Origin: Streptomyces sp. GS7
GTDB taxonomy: Bacteria; Actinomycetota; Actinomycetes; Streptomycetales; Streptomycetaceae
Direction: 5' to 3'
Length of the DNA: 64,000 nt
NCBI RefSeq assembly: GCF_009834125.1
Contig: NZ_CP047146.1
Span: 5,697,501 to 5,761,500, forward strand
A program made the position numbers and the translations under genes. The notes below the pieces were generated by a model, which worked only from the letters and a program-made list of their open reading frames with translations, had not been told where the DNA came from and did no database searches. Positions 52,480 through 60,481 of the stretch are shown here, one piece after another; position 1 is the first letter of the stretch, and every line of letters begins with the position of its first letter.

Positions 52480-53492
52480 CCACCCATATCAGCGGGCCGC
52501 CGCCGCGATGTCCAGCCCGAACCGTGCTCGCCCGCCGCTGCCCGGGCCGGCCGCTCCGGAGCCGCCCGTTCCCCATCCGCTTCCCGCGGGCCGCCCCGGC
52601 CGCTCCCGTCGCCGCCGCGCCCCCGGGGGAGCAGCCCCGAGCCGAGTACGACCCCGGCGCCGACCAGGAGGCTGCCGCCCAGCTGCGCGAGGCCGTAGCC
52701 GCCGGTGCCCGCCAACGGGGCGGTGAGCGCGGCGAAGACCGGGATCAGGCCGGAGAAGAGGGTGGCGCGTTCGGCGCCGATCCGCTGGATGCCGGCGTAC
52801 CAGCAGACGAAGCCGACGACGGTGACGACGACGGCCTGCCAGCCGAGCGCCGCCGCCTCCACCGCGTCCGGCAGCCGCAGCCAGTGCGCCCCTTGGGCCG
52901 CCGGGCCGAGGACCGCCGCTTCGAGGGCGGCGAGTGCGCAGACCGCCGCGGAGAGGAGGCGCGGGCCGAGCGGCGCCACCAGCGGGACCGCCAGCACCGC
53001 GAAGCCGACCTCGCCGCACAGCGCCGCCGCCGAGTAGCCGATGCCCGGGCCGTCGGTGCGGCCCCACCCCTGGACGGCGAAGGCCCCGGCGGCGACCAGC
53101 AGGGCGCCGCGCACCACGGCGGGGCGCGGGCGGCGGCCGGCCAGCGCGGGAACCAGGACCGCGACCACGACCGGTGCGCAGCCGACGAACACGCCGGGCA
53201 CGGCCGGTTCCGCGGTGCGCTCGGCCGCGAGCACGGCCAGGTTGAATCCGAGCATCCCGATGGCGGCGAGCAGCGCGAGGCGCACCCACTGGCGGAGCGT
53301 CAGGGAGCGCAGCGGTGCGGTGCCGCGGCGGCCGAGGAGGGCGAGCAGGACGGCGGCGGCGAGACCGTAGCGGAGGGCCTGGCCGCCCGCGTACGGGTAA
53401 CTGCCGAGCAGGCTGTTGGCGGTGAACGAGCCGCCTACGAGGAAGCAGGCGACGGCGGCGAGCAGCGCGCCGCGGTGGTGGGTCCGGTCCAT
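52473..53492 (-). CDS. EamA-family (DMT) transporter
   Basis: The 339-residue membrane protein has about 10 transmembrane segments and two EamA repeats (first FTANSLLGSYPYAGGQALRYGLAA, second GFVCWYAGIQRIGAERATLFSGLIPVFAALTAP). The C-terminus is long, Gly/Arg-rich and cytoplasmic. ATG 53492. The 3' end overlaps the ECF41 gene start by 7 nt. A MocR regulator is divergent at 53583, and the two share the operator region 53494-53563. Confidence 0.9.
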   Translation of the reverse strand: MDRTHHRGALLAAVACFLVGGSFTANSLLGSYPYAGGQALRYGLAAAVLLALLGRRGTAPLRSLTLRQWVRLALLAAIGMLGFNLAVLAAERTAEPAVPGVFVGCAPVVVAVLVPALAGRRPRPAVVRGALLVAAGAFAVQGWGRTDGPGIGYSAAALCGEVGFAVLAVPLVAPLGPRLLSAAVCALAALEAAVLGPAAQGAHWLRLPDAVEAAALGWQAVVVTVVGFVCWYAGIQRIGAERATLFSGLIPVFAALTAPLAGTGGYGLAQLGGSLLVGAGVVLGSGLLPRGRGGDGSGRGGPREADGERAAPERPARAAAGEHGSGWTSRRRPADMGGC

Positions 53493-53493
53493 G

Positions 53494-53525
53494 AGACGGA
53501 CCGTAGGCAGGCGGGCGGTCCGTCT
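53494..53525. promoter_or_regulatory. Inverted repeat between EamA and MocR genes
   Basis: AGACGGACCG (53494-53503) and CGGTCCGTCT (53516-53525) are perfect 10-bp arms with a 12-nt spacer, directly upstream of the EamA start. Confidence 0.5.
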
Positions 53526-53531
53526 TAAGGT

Positions 53532-53563
53532 CCACTTCGGGAGCGTCATGGAGGACCACTTCG
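53532..53563. promoter_or_regulatory. Direct repeats CCACTTCG, candidate MocR operator
   Basis: CCACTTCG occurs at 53532-53539 and 53556-53563, 24 bp apart and so on the same helix face, with GGTC/GGAC before each copy. MocR regulators commonly bind direct repeats in divergent promoters. Confidence 0.5.
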
Positions 53564-53582
53564 TGGGCCGGGGGCCGCCGGG

Positions 53583-55058
53583 GTGCCGGTGGCGGAGAGG
53601 ATCGGGCCCGTGCCGTACGAGAGCGAGCCGCCGGGCGGCGCCGTGTGGGCCGCCGCCTGGGAGTTGCTGCTGCCGACCGCGGCGGCGCCGCCCCGGCAGC
53701 GCGGCCGATTGCTCCAGGAGGCGCTGCGGGACGCGGTGCGCTCGGGCCGGCTGGCGACCGGGACGCGGCTGCCGTCGGGCCGGGCGCTCGCCGCCGACCT
53801 GGGGGTGTCGCGGGGCCTGGTGACCGAGGCGTACGAGCAGTTGACGGCCGAGGGCTATCTGCGCAGCCGGCGCGGCGCGGGGACGTGGGTGGGCGGGGCG
53901 GTGCGCGGCGAGGTGCCGGTGGCGGCCGGGCCCGCGCCCCAAGAGAGCGTGCCGGACGTCGACTTCACCCCGGGGACGCCGGACCTCTCGCTCTTCCCCC
54001 GGGCCGCCTGGTCCGCCGCGCACCGCAGGGCGGTGTCCCGCCTGCCGCACCGGGCGCTCGGCTATCCGGACCCGCGCGGGCTGCCCGAACTGCGCGGGGA
54101 GATCGCCCGGTTGCTGTCCCGCCGGCGCGGGGTGGTGGCCGATCCGGGGCGGGTGGTGGTGTGCTCCGGGGTGGCGCAGGCGATGACGCTGCTGGGGTTC
54201 ACGCTCCACGGGGCGGGGCAGCGGACGGTGGCCGTCGAGGAACCGGGGAGCCCCGACCACCGGGCGCTGTTCGCGGCGGCCGGACTGGAGTCCGTGCCGC
54301 TCCCGCTGGACGGCGAGGGCCCCGACCCGGCGGTGCTGGCGGCGTCCGGCGCGCGGACCGCGGTGCTGACCCCGTCGCATCAGTTCCCCACCGGGACGGC
54401 CGTGTCGGCGGCCCGCCGGTCGGCGCTGCTGCGCTGGGCGCGGGCGGTCGACGGGCTGATCGTCGAGGACGACTACGACGGCGACTTCCGGTACGACAGG
54501 GCGCCGGTCGGCGCGTTGCAGGGCCTGGATCCGGACCGGGTGGCGTACACCGGGTCGGTGAGCAAGTCGCTGGCTCCGGGGCTGCGGCTGGGGTGGCTGG
54601 TGGTGCCGGCGCGGCTGCTGGACGGGGTGGTGGCCCGGAAGCGGCTGCTGGATCTGGGCAATCCCGTGCTGGACCAGGCGCTGCTGGCCGATCTCGTCGC
54701 GCGCGGCGACTACGACCGCCAACTGCGGCGCTGCCAGCGGGCCTACCGGGAGCGCCGGGACGCGCTGACCGCGGCGCTGGCCGTGCACTGCCCCGGTGCG
54801 GTGGTCACCGGGATCGCCGCCGGTCTGCACGCCATCGTCACGCTGCCGGCGCGCTGTGGGCCCGAGGCGGCGTTCCTCGGGCTGGCCCGGCGCGCGGGGC
54901 TGGGGCTGCGCCCGCTGGCGGACTACGAGTGGGCCGGGCGGCGCGAGCCGGCCGCCGGGCGGGACGGCCGGGTGCGGCTGGTCCTGGGCTATGCGCATCT
55001 GACGCCGTCGGAGATCGCCCGCGGGGTGGCGCTGCTGGGCGGCCTCGGCACGGCCTGA
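53583..55058 (+). CDS. MocR/PdxR-family GntR-aminotransferase regulator
   Basis: The 491-residue protein fuses a GntR winged helix (LATGTRLPSGRALAADLGVSRGLVTEAYEQL) to a fold-type I aminotransferase domain, with IVEDDYDGDFRYD and the PLP lysine in YTGSVSKSLAPGLRLGW. Such regulators bind PLP and control vitamin B6 or amino-acid genes. The EamA transporter gene is divergent and a probable target. GTG 53583 is the start used. GTG 53589 is an alternative. Confidence 0.92.
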   Translation: MPVAERIGPVPYESEPPGGAVWAAAWELLLPTAAAPPRQRGRLLQEALRDAVRSGRLATGTRLPSGRALAADLGVSRGLVTEAYEQLTAEGYLRSRRGAGTWVGGAVRGEVPVAAGPAPQESVPDVDFTPGTPDLSLFPRAAWSAAHRRAVSRLPHRALGYPDPRGLPELRGEIARLLSRRRGVVADPGRVVVCSGVAQAMTLLGFTLHGAGQRTVAVEEPGSPDHRALFAAAGLESVPLPLDGEGPDPAVLAASGARTAVLTPSHQFPTGTAVSAARRSALLRWARAVDGLIVEDDYDGDFRYDRAPVGALQGLDPDRVAYTGSVSKSLAPGLRLGWLVVPARLLDGVVARKRLLDLGNPVLDQALLADLVARGDYDRQLRRCQRAYRERRDALTAALAVHCPGAVVTGIAAGLHAIVTLPARCGPEAAFLGLARRAGLGLRPLADYEWAGRREPAAGRDGRVRLVLGYAHLTPSEIARGVALLGGLGTA

Positions 55059-55082
55059 GGCAGAGCGGCGGCGCCGGCCGGA

Positions 55083-55496
55083 TCACCGGTTCGCGGAGTT
55101 GCTCCAGTCCCGCTCGCAGAGCACCAGCCGGTAGCCGTCCGGGTCCTCGATCGTCGTGCCCCACTCGTCCCAGTAGGAGTTGTGGGCCGGCACCCGCTTG
55201 CCGCCGCAGTGTTCGAGGCGGGCGACCAGGCTGTCGGGCACCGGTTCGCCCAGGTAGACGACCAGCAAGTCGTCCGGTGTGGGGGCCGGTTGGAGCGCGC
55301 CGGAGGGGTCGAGGGTCAGCTCCAGGTGCCAGGAGGCGTCCGGCCAGCCGAGCATCAGGAGGGAGTGCTCGCCCGCCCCGGAGGTGTGGCGGAACAGCTC
55401 GGTCAGGCCCAGACCGGTGCGCCAGAAGCGGTCGGCGGCCGTCAGGTCGCGGGACGGGCGGGCGATACGGATATGGGCGGAACCGTTGGCCGGCAT
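55083..55496 (-). CDS. VOC/glyoxalase-superfamily protein
   Basis: The 137-residue protein has two beta-alpha-beta-beta-beta modules typical of the vicinal oxygen chelate fold: HIRIARPSRDLTAADRFWRTGLGL at the start and TTIEDPDGYRLVLCERD at the end. ATG 55496. It converges on the MocR gene. The family includes glyoxalases, dioxygenases and resistance proteins, and the exact activity is unknown. Confidence 0.85.
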   Translation of the reverse strand: MPANGSAHIRIARPSRDLTAADRFWRTGLGLTELFRHTSGAGEHSLLMLGWPDASWHLELTLDPSGALQPAPTPDDLLVVYLGEPVPDSLVARLEHCGGKRVPAHNSYWDEWGTTIEDPDGYRLVLCERDWSNSANR

Positions 55497-55592
55497 GCGG
55501 TGTCACCTTCCATGGGGCCGCCGTGCGGCGGCGCGTATCAGGACCGTAAGCGCTCCGGCGTCCTCCTGGCGATCGTCCGCCGGTCTTGCGAC

Positions 55593-55621
55593 CCTGGTCC
55601 TGGTCCTGGTCCTGGTCCTGG
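55593..55621. repeat. Hexanucleotide CCTGGT tandem repeat
   Basis: CCTGGT is repeated four times exactly, plus CCTGG, in the noncoding gap between the VOC and ACT-GNAT genes. It is a possible contingency-type variable tract. Confidence 0.75.
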
Positions 55622-55743
55622 CCCGGCCTGGTCCCGGTTCCGGGGCCACGGGGCTGCTGTTCACCGGGAGTTCGGCTGCGCGGCACCGGATGGCGATACG
55701 AACGGGGTGTACGGAGCGCGAACGACACCATGGAGGCGGGAAG

Positions 55744-55992
55744 ATGACGGACCGGCCCGGCGGCGGACCGAGGCAGCGGACCGGGGCGGTGGGCGCTCCT
55801 TCGGCGAGGTCCGACCGGCCGGTGCGGAGGGTGGTCCGAACCGCGGCGACCGAGTCCCGCGCGAAGGACCCGCAGCACTTCGGCGAGATCGGTATCGGCG
55901 GGGGAAGCGGGGAGCTGGCGGTGCGGCTGCGTCAGGAGGTCGGAGAGACACTGTTCACGAAAACACCGCAACCGGGACGGGTAGGGCAGTAG
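55744..55992 (+). CDS. Possible 82-residue ORF in the gap
   Basis: ATG 55744 follows GGAGGCGGG and opens a frame of fair coding composition, with ESRAKDPQHFGEIGIGGGSGELAVRLRQEVGE as its most structured part. No family was recognised. The region 55497-56075 otherwise holds only the CCTGGT repeat and the promoter of the next gene. Confidence is low because the frame lies close to the ACT-GNAT promoter. Confidence 0.3.
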   Translation: MTDRPGGGPRQRTGAVGAPSARSDRPVRRVVRTAATESRAKDPQHFGEIGIGGGSGELAVRLRQEVGETLFTKTPQPGRVGQ

Positions 55993-55996
55993 AGGC

Positions 55997-56038
55997 CAAT
56001 GTGTCGATTGCGTCTTTTACCCGTACGACACAATGTGT
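55997..56038 (+). promoter_or_regulatory. CAATGTGT direct repeats before ACT-GNAT gene
   Basis: CAATGTGT occurs at 55997-56004 and 56031-56038. The second copy is in the small dyad ACACA-A-TGTGT (56028-56038). They lie 38-80 bp before ATG 56076. Confidence 0.35.
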
Positions 56039-56075
56039 TGGCGACCAGGCAACACCTGTCGGCAAGGCTGTCTGC

Positions 56076-57470
56076 ATGACTGAAGCAACCTCTGCCCGTT
56101 CCGCCCGGCGCCATCACTGGCGCCGGGACGCCGTCGAGCTGGCCGCCCTGTTCACTGCCGTGGCGGTGGCCGACGTCGTGGCCGACATGGTCGCGCACGG
56201 CCCGTCCGGCCCGGTGATGCTGGGCGCCGCGGCCCTCGCGCTGCTCGCCACGACCGGCTTCCACATCTGGTGGTCACGCCGTCGTGAGCACGCCCCACCA
56301 CCGGCCGATACCGGCGCCACCGCACCGTCCGCCGCACCGGCACCCGAGGCCGGCGGCCAGGAGACGGCGCTGTGGCGGATGCGGACCACGGTCCGGGACG
56401 AGCCGGGCAGCCTGGCTGCGCTGTGCACCGCGCTGGCCGAGCGCCGGGTGGACATACTCAGCCTCCAGACCCATCCGCTGTCCGACGGGACGGTGGACGA
56501 GTTCCTGCTGCGCGCGCCGGCCGGTCTGCCGCCCGCGGACCTGACGCGTACGGTGGCCGGCGCCGGCGGCTCGCACAGCTGGCTGGAGCGGGCCGATACC
56601 CACGACCTGGTCGACGCGCCGACCCGGATGCTCGGCCTGGCCACCCGCACGGCCCTCGATTCCGCCGAACTCCCGCTCGCTCTCCGGCAGTTGCTCGGTC
56701 GCTGCACGATCCGCTCGGTGCCCGCCCGGTCGCTGACCGGTCAGCCCCTCGCCGAGGAGGTGCCCGCCGAGGGCGTGCTGGAGGACCACACCATGAAGTT
56801 CCGCGATCCCTCCGGGGGTTCGCTCACCATCGAAAGGCCGCAGTTGCCGTTCACACCCACCGAGTTCGCCCGGGTACGCGCGCTGGTAGAGCTGGACTCC
56901 CGGCTCGGCCAGCGGGTGCCCCCGCGGCGCGAGGTGCTGACGCTGCCCGAGGGCAACGCGATCACGGTCCGCCGCGCCGGCACCGCGGATCTGGCCGCCG
57001 CCCGGGAGATGCACGACCGCTGCTCGGCACAGACCCTCGCGCTGCGCTACCACGGCCCGGTCGGCGACGCCGAACGCTATCTGGACCATCTGCTCAGCCC
57101 GCGCTTCGGCCGCACCCTGGCCGCGGAGACCGCGTCCGGCCGGCTGGTGGCACTGGGCCACCTCCTGTGGGACGGCGACGAGACCGAGGTGGCGCTGCTG
57201 GTCGAGGACGCCTGGCAGCAGCGCGGCATCGGCGCCGAACTCCTCCGCCGGCTGGTCGCGATGGCCGCCGAGACCGGCTGCGAGAGCGTCTACGCCATCA
57301 CCCAGGCATCCAACACCGGCATGGTGACGGCGATGCGCGGACTGGGCCTGCCCCTCGACTACCAGATAGAGGAGGGCACCCTGGTCATCACCGCCCGCCC
57401 GGCGGGCGTCCCCGCGCGCCGGGAAGCCCGCGAGGAACTCCGCGTCCGGGACGGCTCCCGGCACGGCTGA
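56076..57470 (+). CDS. Membrane-anchored ACT-GNAT acetyltransferase
   Basis: The 464-residue protein has three parts. Residues 18-67 form two hydrophobic segments (ELAALFTAVAVADVVADMV, GPVMLGAAALALLATTGF). About 97-170 is an ACT domain (WRMRTTVRDEPGSLAALCTALAERRVDILSLQ). About 310-450 is a GNAT domain with the acetyl-CoA motif QQRGIGAELL (about 380-389). Between them lies a linker domain. ACT-GNAT fusions are known amino-acid-controlled protein acetyltransferases of actinomycetes. The membrane hairpin is an unusual addition. It may sense amino acids at the membrane. Confidence 0.88.
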   Translation: MTEATSARSARRHHWRRDAVELAALFTAVAVADVVADMVAHGPSGPVMLGAAALALLATTGFHIWWSRRREHAPPPADTGATAPSAAPAPEAGGQETALWRMRTTVRDEPGSLAALCTALAERRVDILSLQTHPLSDGTVDEFLLRAPAGLPPADLTRTVAGAGGSHSWLERADTHDLVDAPTRMLGLATRTALDSAELPLALRQLLGRCTIRSVPARSLTGQPLAEEVPAEGVLEDHTMKFRDPSGGSLTIERPQLPFTPTEFARVRALVELDSRLGQRVPPRREVLTLPEGNAITVRRAGTADLAAAREMHDRCSAQTLALRYHGPVGDAERYLDHLLSPRFGRTLAAETASGRLVALGHLLWDGDETEVALLVEDAWQQRGIGAELLRRLVAMAAETGCESVYAITQASNTGMVTAMRGLGLPLDYQIEEGTLVITARPAGVPARREAREELRVRDGSRHG

Positions 57471-57481
57471 TCACGTGGCCA

Positions 57482-57513
57482 GCCGCCGGGGCAACCGTCC
57501 GCGCCCCGGCGGT
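57482..57513 (+). terminator. Hairpin after ACT-GNAT gene
   Basis: A 10-bp perfect stem CCGCCGGGGC/GCCCCGGCGG with a 10-nt loop, extendable by a G-T pair. Confidence 0.6.
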
Positions 57514-57618
57514 CCCCTGCGTCCGGCCCGATCCGTTGGACCGCGGCGCCGGACGCGACAGGAACGTCCACCGGAATGATGGTGACGCGGCGGGCCCATC
57601 CGTACGAGGATGGCCGTC

Positions 57619-59313
57619 ATGTCCAACACCACTACTCCCACGGGCGGTCCACTGCCCCGCCAGGTCGCCGACGCCTATGTCGACGCCCTCGTCGACCTGG
57701 ATCCGATCACCGGCACCTTCCTCGGCGTCGCCGAGAGCTCCGACAAGCTCCCCGACTTCTCCCCCGAGGGCCAGGAAGCGGTGGCGCGGCTCGCCCGTAC
57801 GACGCTGGAGCGACTCGCCGAGGCCGAGGCCCGTCCGGGCGCGGACACCCCCGCCGAGAAGATCTGCGCCCGGCTGCTGCGCGAGCGGCTGACCGCGGAA
57901 CTCGCGGTCCACGACGCGGGCGAGGGGCTGCGCACGGTCAGCAACCTCAGCTCGCCGCTGCACCACATGCGCGAGGTCTTCACCGTCACCCCCACCGAGA
58001 CCGACGAGGACTGGGCGGCGATCGCCCGACGGCTGCGCGCCGTACCGGCCGCGCTGGCGGGCTACCGCGCCTCCCTCGAAGCCGGCCTCCGGCAGGACCT
58101 CCCCGCCGGTCCGCTCCAGGTCACCACCGTCATCGGCCAGTTGGGCGAGTGGATCGGCACCGACCGCAGCTGGTTCGCCGAGTTCACCGCCCCCGGGCCG
58201 GAGTCGCTGCGCGCCGAGCTGGCCGCGGCGGCGGACCTGGCCACCGGGGCCCTGGTGGAGCTGCGCGACTGGTTCCGGGACGACTACGCCCCGGCCATCG
58301 AGGGCGCCCCGGACGTCGTGGGCCGGGAACGGTACGCCCGGCTCGCCCGTTACTACAACGGCGCCGACCTCGACCCGGAGGAGGCGTACGCATACGGCTG
58401 GTCGGAGTTCCACCGGCTGCTGGCCGAGATGGAGGCCGAGGCCGAGAAGGTCCTGCCCGGCGCCAAGACGCCGTGGGAGGCGCTGTCCTGGTGCGACGAG
58501 CACGGCGAGGCGGTCGAGGGCGTCGAGGAGACCCGGCAGTGGCTCCAGTCGCTGATGGACGAGGCCATCGACGCGCTGGACGGCACCCACTTCGAACTCG
58601 CCGAGCGGGTCCGCCGGGTGGAGTCGCGGATCGCCCCGCCGGGCAGCGCCGCCGCCCCGTACTACACCCAGCCGTCGCTGGACTTCTCCCGCCCCGGCCG
58701 CACCTGGCTCCCGACGATGGGCGAGACCCGCTTCCCGGCGTACGACCTGGTCTCCACCTGGTACCACGAGGGCGTGCCCGGCCATCACCTCCAGCTGGCG
58801 CAGTGGGTGCACGTCGCGGACGCGCTCTCGCGCTACCAGACCACCGTCGGCATCGTCAGCGCCAACGCGGAGGGCTGGGCGCTGTACGCCGAGCGCCTGA
58901 TGGACGAACTGGGCTTCCTGACCAACGCCGAGCGGCGGCTGGGCTATCTGGACGCGCAGATGATGCGGGCGATCCGCGTCATCATCGACATCGGCATGCA
59001 CCTGGAGCTGGAGATCCCGGCCGACTCCCCCTTCCACCCGGGCGAGCGCTGGACCCCGGAGCTGGCGCACACGTTCCTGGCCGGCCACTGCAGCCGCCCG
59101 GCGGACTTCGTCGAGAGCGAGATCGTCCGCTACCAGGGCATGGCGGGCCAGGCGATCGGCTACAAGCTCGGCGAACGCGTCTGGCTCCAGGGCCGCGAGG
59201 CCGCCCGCGCCCGGCACGGTGCGGACTTCGACCTCAAGTCCTGGCACATGGCGGCGCTGTCGCAGGGCTCGCTGGGCCTGGACGACCTGCTGAGCGAGCT
59301 GTCGGCGCTCTGA
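57619..59313 (+). CDS. DUF885-family putative metallopeptidase
   Basis: The 564-residue protein matches the DUF885 family by its YHEGVPGHHLQLA active-site-like motif (HExxxxH, about 389-401), TRFPAYDLVSTWYHEG preceding it, and C-terminal EIVRYQGMAGQAIGYKLGE. The motif is a variant of zinc-peptidase HExxH. No signal peptide is present. ATG 57619 with GAGGATGG 8 nt upstream is preferred over ATG 57610. A possible terminator is near 59320-59358. Confidence 0.87.
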   Translation: MSNTTTPTGGPLPRQVADAYVDALVDLDPITGTFLGVAESSDKLPDFSPEGQEAVARLARTTLERLAEAEARPGADTPAEKICARLLRERLTAELAVHDAGEGLRTVSNLSSPLHHMREVFTVTPTETDEDWAAIARRLRAVPAALAGYRASLEAGLRQDLPAGPLQVTTVIGQLGEWIGTDRSWFAEFTAPGPESLRAELAAAADLATGALVELRDWFRDDYAPAIEGAPDVVGRERYARLARYYNGADLDPEEAYAYGWSEFHRLLAEMEAEAEKVLPGAKTPWEALSWCDEHGEAVEGVEETRQWLQSLMDEAIDALDGTHFELAERVRRVESRIAPPGSAAAPYYTQPSLDFSRPGRTWLPTMGETRFPAYDLVSTWYHEGVPGHHLQLAQWVHVADALSRYQTTVGIVSANAEGWALYAERLMDELGFLTNAERRLGYLDAQMMRAIRVIIDIGMHLELEIPADSPFHPGERWTPELAHTFLAGHCSRPADFVESEIVRYQGMAGQAIGYKLGERVWLQGREAARARHGADFDLKSWHMAALSQGSLGLDDLLSELSAL

Positions 59314-59424
59314 CCGGACCGGCCGCCGCTCCGTTCACCGTGTCGGGGCGGCGCCGGGCCCTCGTCGTCAAGGACCGGGGCACGTCCCGCGAGCACGAGT
59401 GGCAGGTAGGCCGGCGCCCCGGCC

Positions 59425-59916
59425 TCAGCAGCCGCACTCCCCGTCGCCGACCGGCGCGGTGAGCGGGTCGGCCGGGCGCTGCCGCGGCCCCTGCCGGGTC
59501 GTGACCTCGTAGCCCTCGCGGATCCAGTACTCGATGCCGCCGAGCATCTCCTTGACGCGGTAGCCGAGGCGGGCCAGGGCGAGGGCGGCCCGGGTGGCGC
59601 CGTCGCAGCCGGGGCCCCAGCAGTGGACGACGACCGGGACGGCCGGGTCCAGCAGCCCGGGCGCGTCCTGCGGAACACGGGCCGTGGGGAGGTGCACGGC
59701 GCCGGGGACATGGCCCTGGTCCCAGGCCGCGGCGCTACGGCAGTCGACGAGGACGAAGCCGGGGGCGCCGGGGGCGAGCGCGGCGTGGACGTCGGCGACG
59801 TCGGTGTGGAAGGCGAGGCGGGCGGCGAAGTACGCGGCGGCGTCGGCGGGTTCGGCGGGCGGCACGGCCAGCACCGGGCCGACGGCGGCCAGGGGCCGCG
59901 GGGTGGAGGTGGTCAT
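59425..59916 (-). CDS. Rhodanese-domain sulfurtransferase-like protein
   Basis: The 163-residue protein has a single rhodanese domain: VLVDCRSAAAWDQGHVPGAVHLP and the active-site loop HCWGPGCDGATRAALAL. The catalytic Cys opens the six-residue loop CWGPGC, which also ends in a second Cys. The C-terminus GDGECGC adds two more cysteines. It is divergent from an Lrp-type regulator, the usual kind of control gene for it. It may carry sulfur or act in stress defence. Confidence 0.87.
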   Translation of the reverse strand: MTTSTPRPLAAVGPVLAVPPAEPADAAAYFAARLAFHTDVADVHAALAPGAPGFVLVDCRSAAAWDQGHVPGAVHLPTARVPQDAPGLLDPAVPVVVHCWGPGCDGATRAALALARLGYRVKEMLGGIEYWIREGYEVTTRQGPRQRPADPLTAPVGDGECGC

Positions 59917-60010
59917 GGCCGAAAATCTACGGTCGGCCGCTCGGCCCGCGAAGGGATGATCAGCGGCAGGAACCTTGATGTACCGGGGATTCCACTGCTA
60001 GACAGCGGGG

Positions 60011-60457
60011 ATGACCGGTTATTCCCCCGACGCCACCGACTGGCGCATCCTCGACGTCCTCCAGCAGCACGGCCGCGCGGGCTACGCCGAGCTGGCGCGC
60101 GCGGTGAACATGTCCGCGAGCGCGGTCACCGAACGGGTCCGGCGGATGGAGGAGGCCGGGGTGATATCGGGGTACGCGGCGGTGATCGACCCCGAGCGGA
60201 TCGGGCTGCCGGTGCTGGCCTTCGTCCGGCTCCGCTACCCGAACGGGAACTACAAGCCGTTCCACGATCTGCTGGAGACCACACCGGAGATCCTGGAGGC
60301 GCATCACGTCACGGGCGACGACTGCTTTGTGATCAAGGTCGCCGCGCGGTCGATGAGGCATCTGGAGGAGGTGTCGGGACGCATCGGTGCGCTGGGCTCG
60401 GTGACCACGAGCGTGGTCTACTCCTCGCCGCTCCCCCGGCGTCCCGTCAGCCGCTGA
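60011..60457 (+). CDS. Lrp/AsnC-family regulator
   Basis: The 148-residue protein has an N-terminal helix-turn-helix (DWRILDVLQQHGRAGYAELARAVNMSASAVTERVRRME) and an AsnC/RAM ligand domain (AHHVTGDDCFVIKVAARSMRHLEEV). TAGACA ends 6 nt before ATG 60011, so a leaderless transcript is likely. It is divergent from the rhodanese gene with 94 bp between. GGAAC...GATTCC flanks part of that gap. It probably controls the rhodanese gene. Confidence 0.9.
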   Translation: MTGYSPDATDWRILDVLQQHGRAGYAELARAVNMSASAVTERVRRMEEAGVISGYAAVIDPERIGLPVLAFVRLRYPNGNYKPFHDLLETTPEILEAHHVTGDDCFVIKVAARSMRHLEEVSGRIGALGSVTTSVVYSSPLPRRPVSR

Positions 60458-60481
60458 TCCGGCCCCGCTGCCGGGCCCCGG

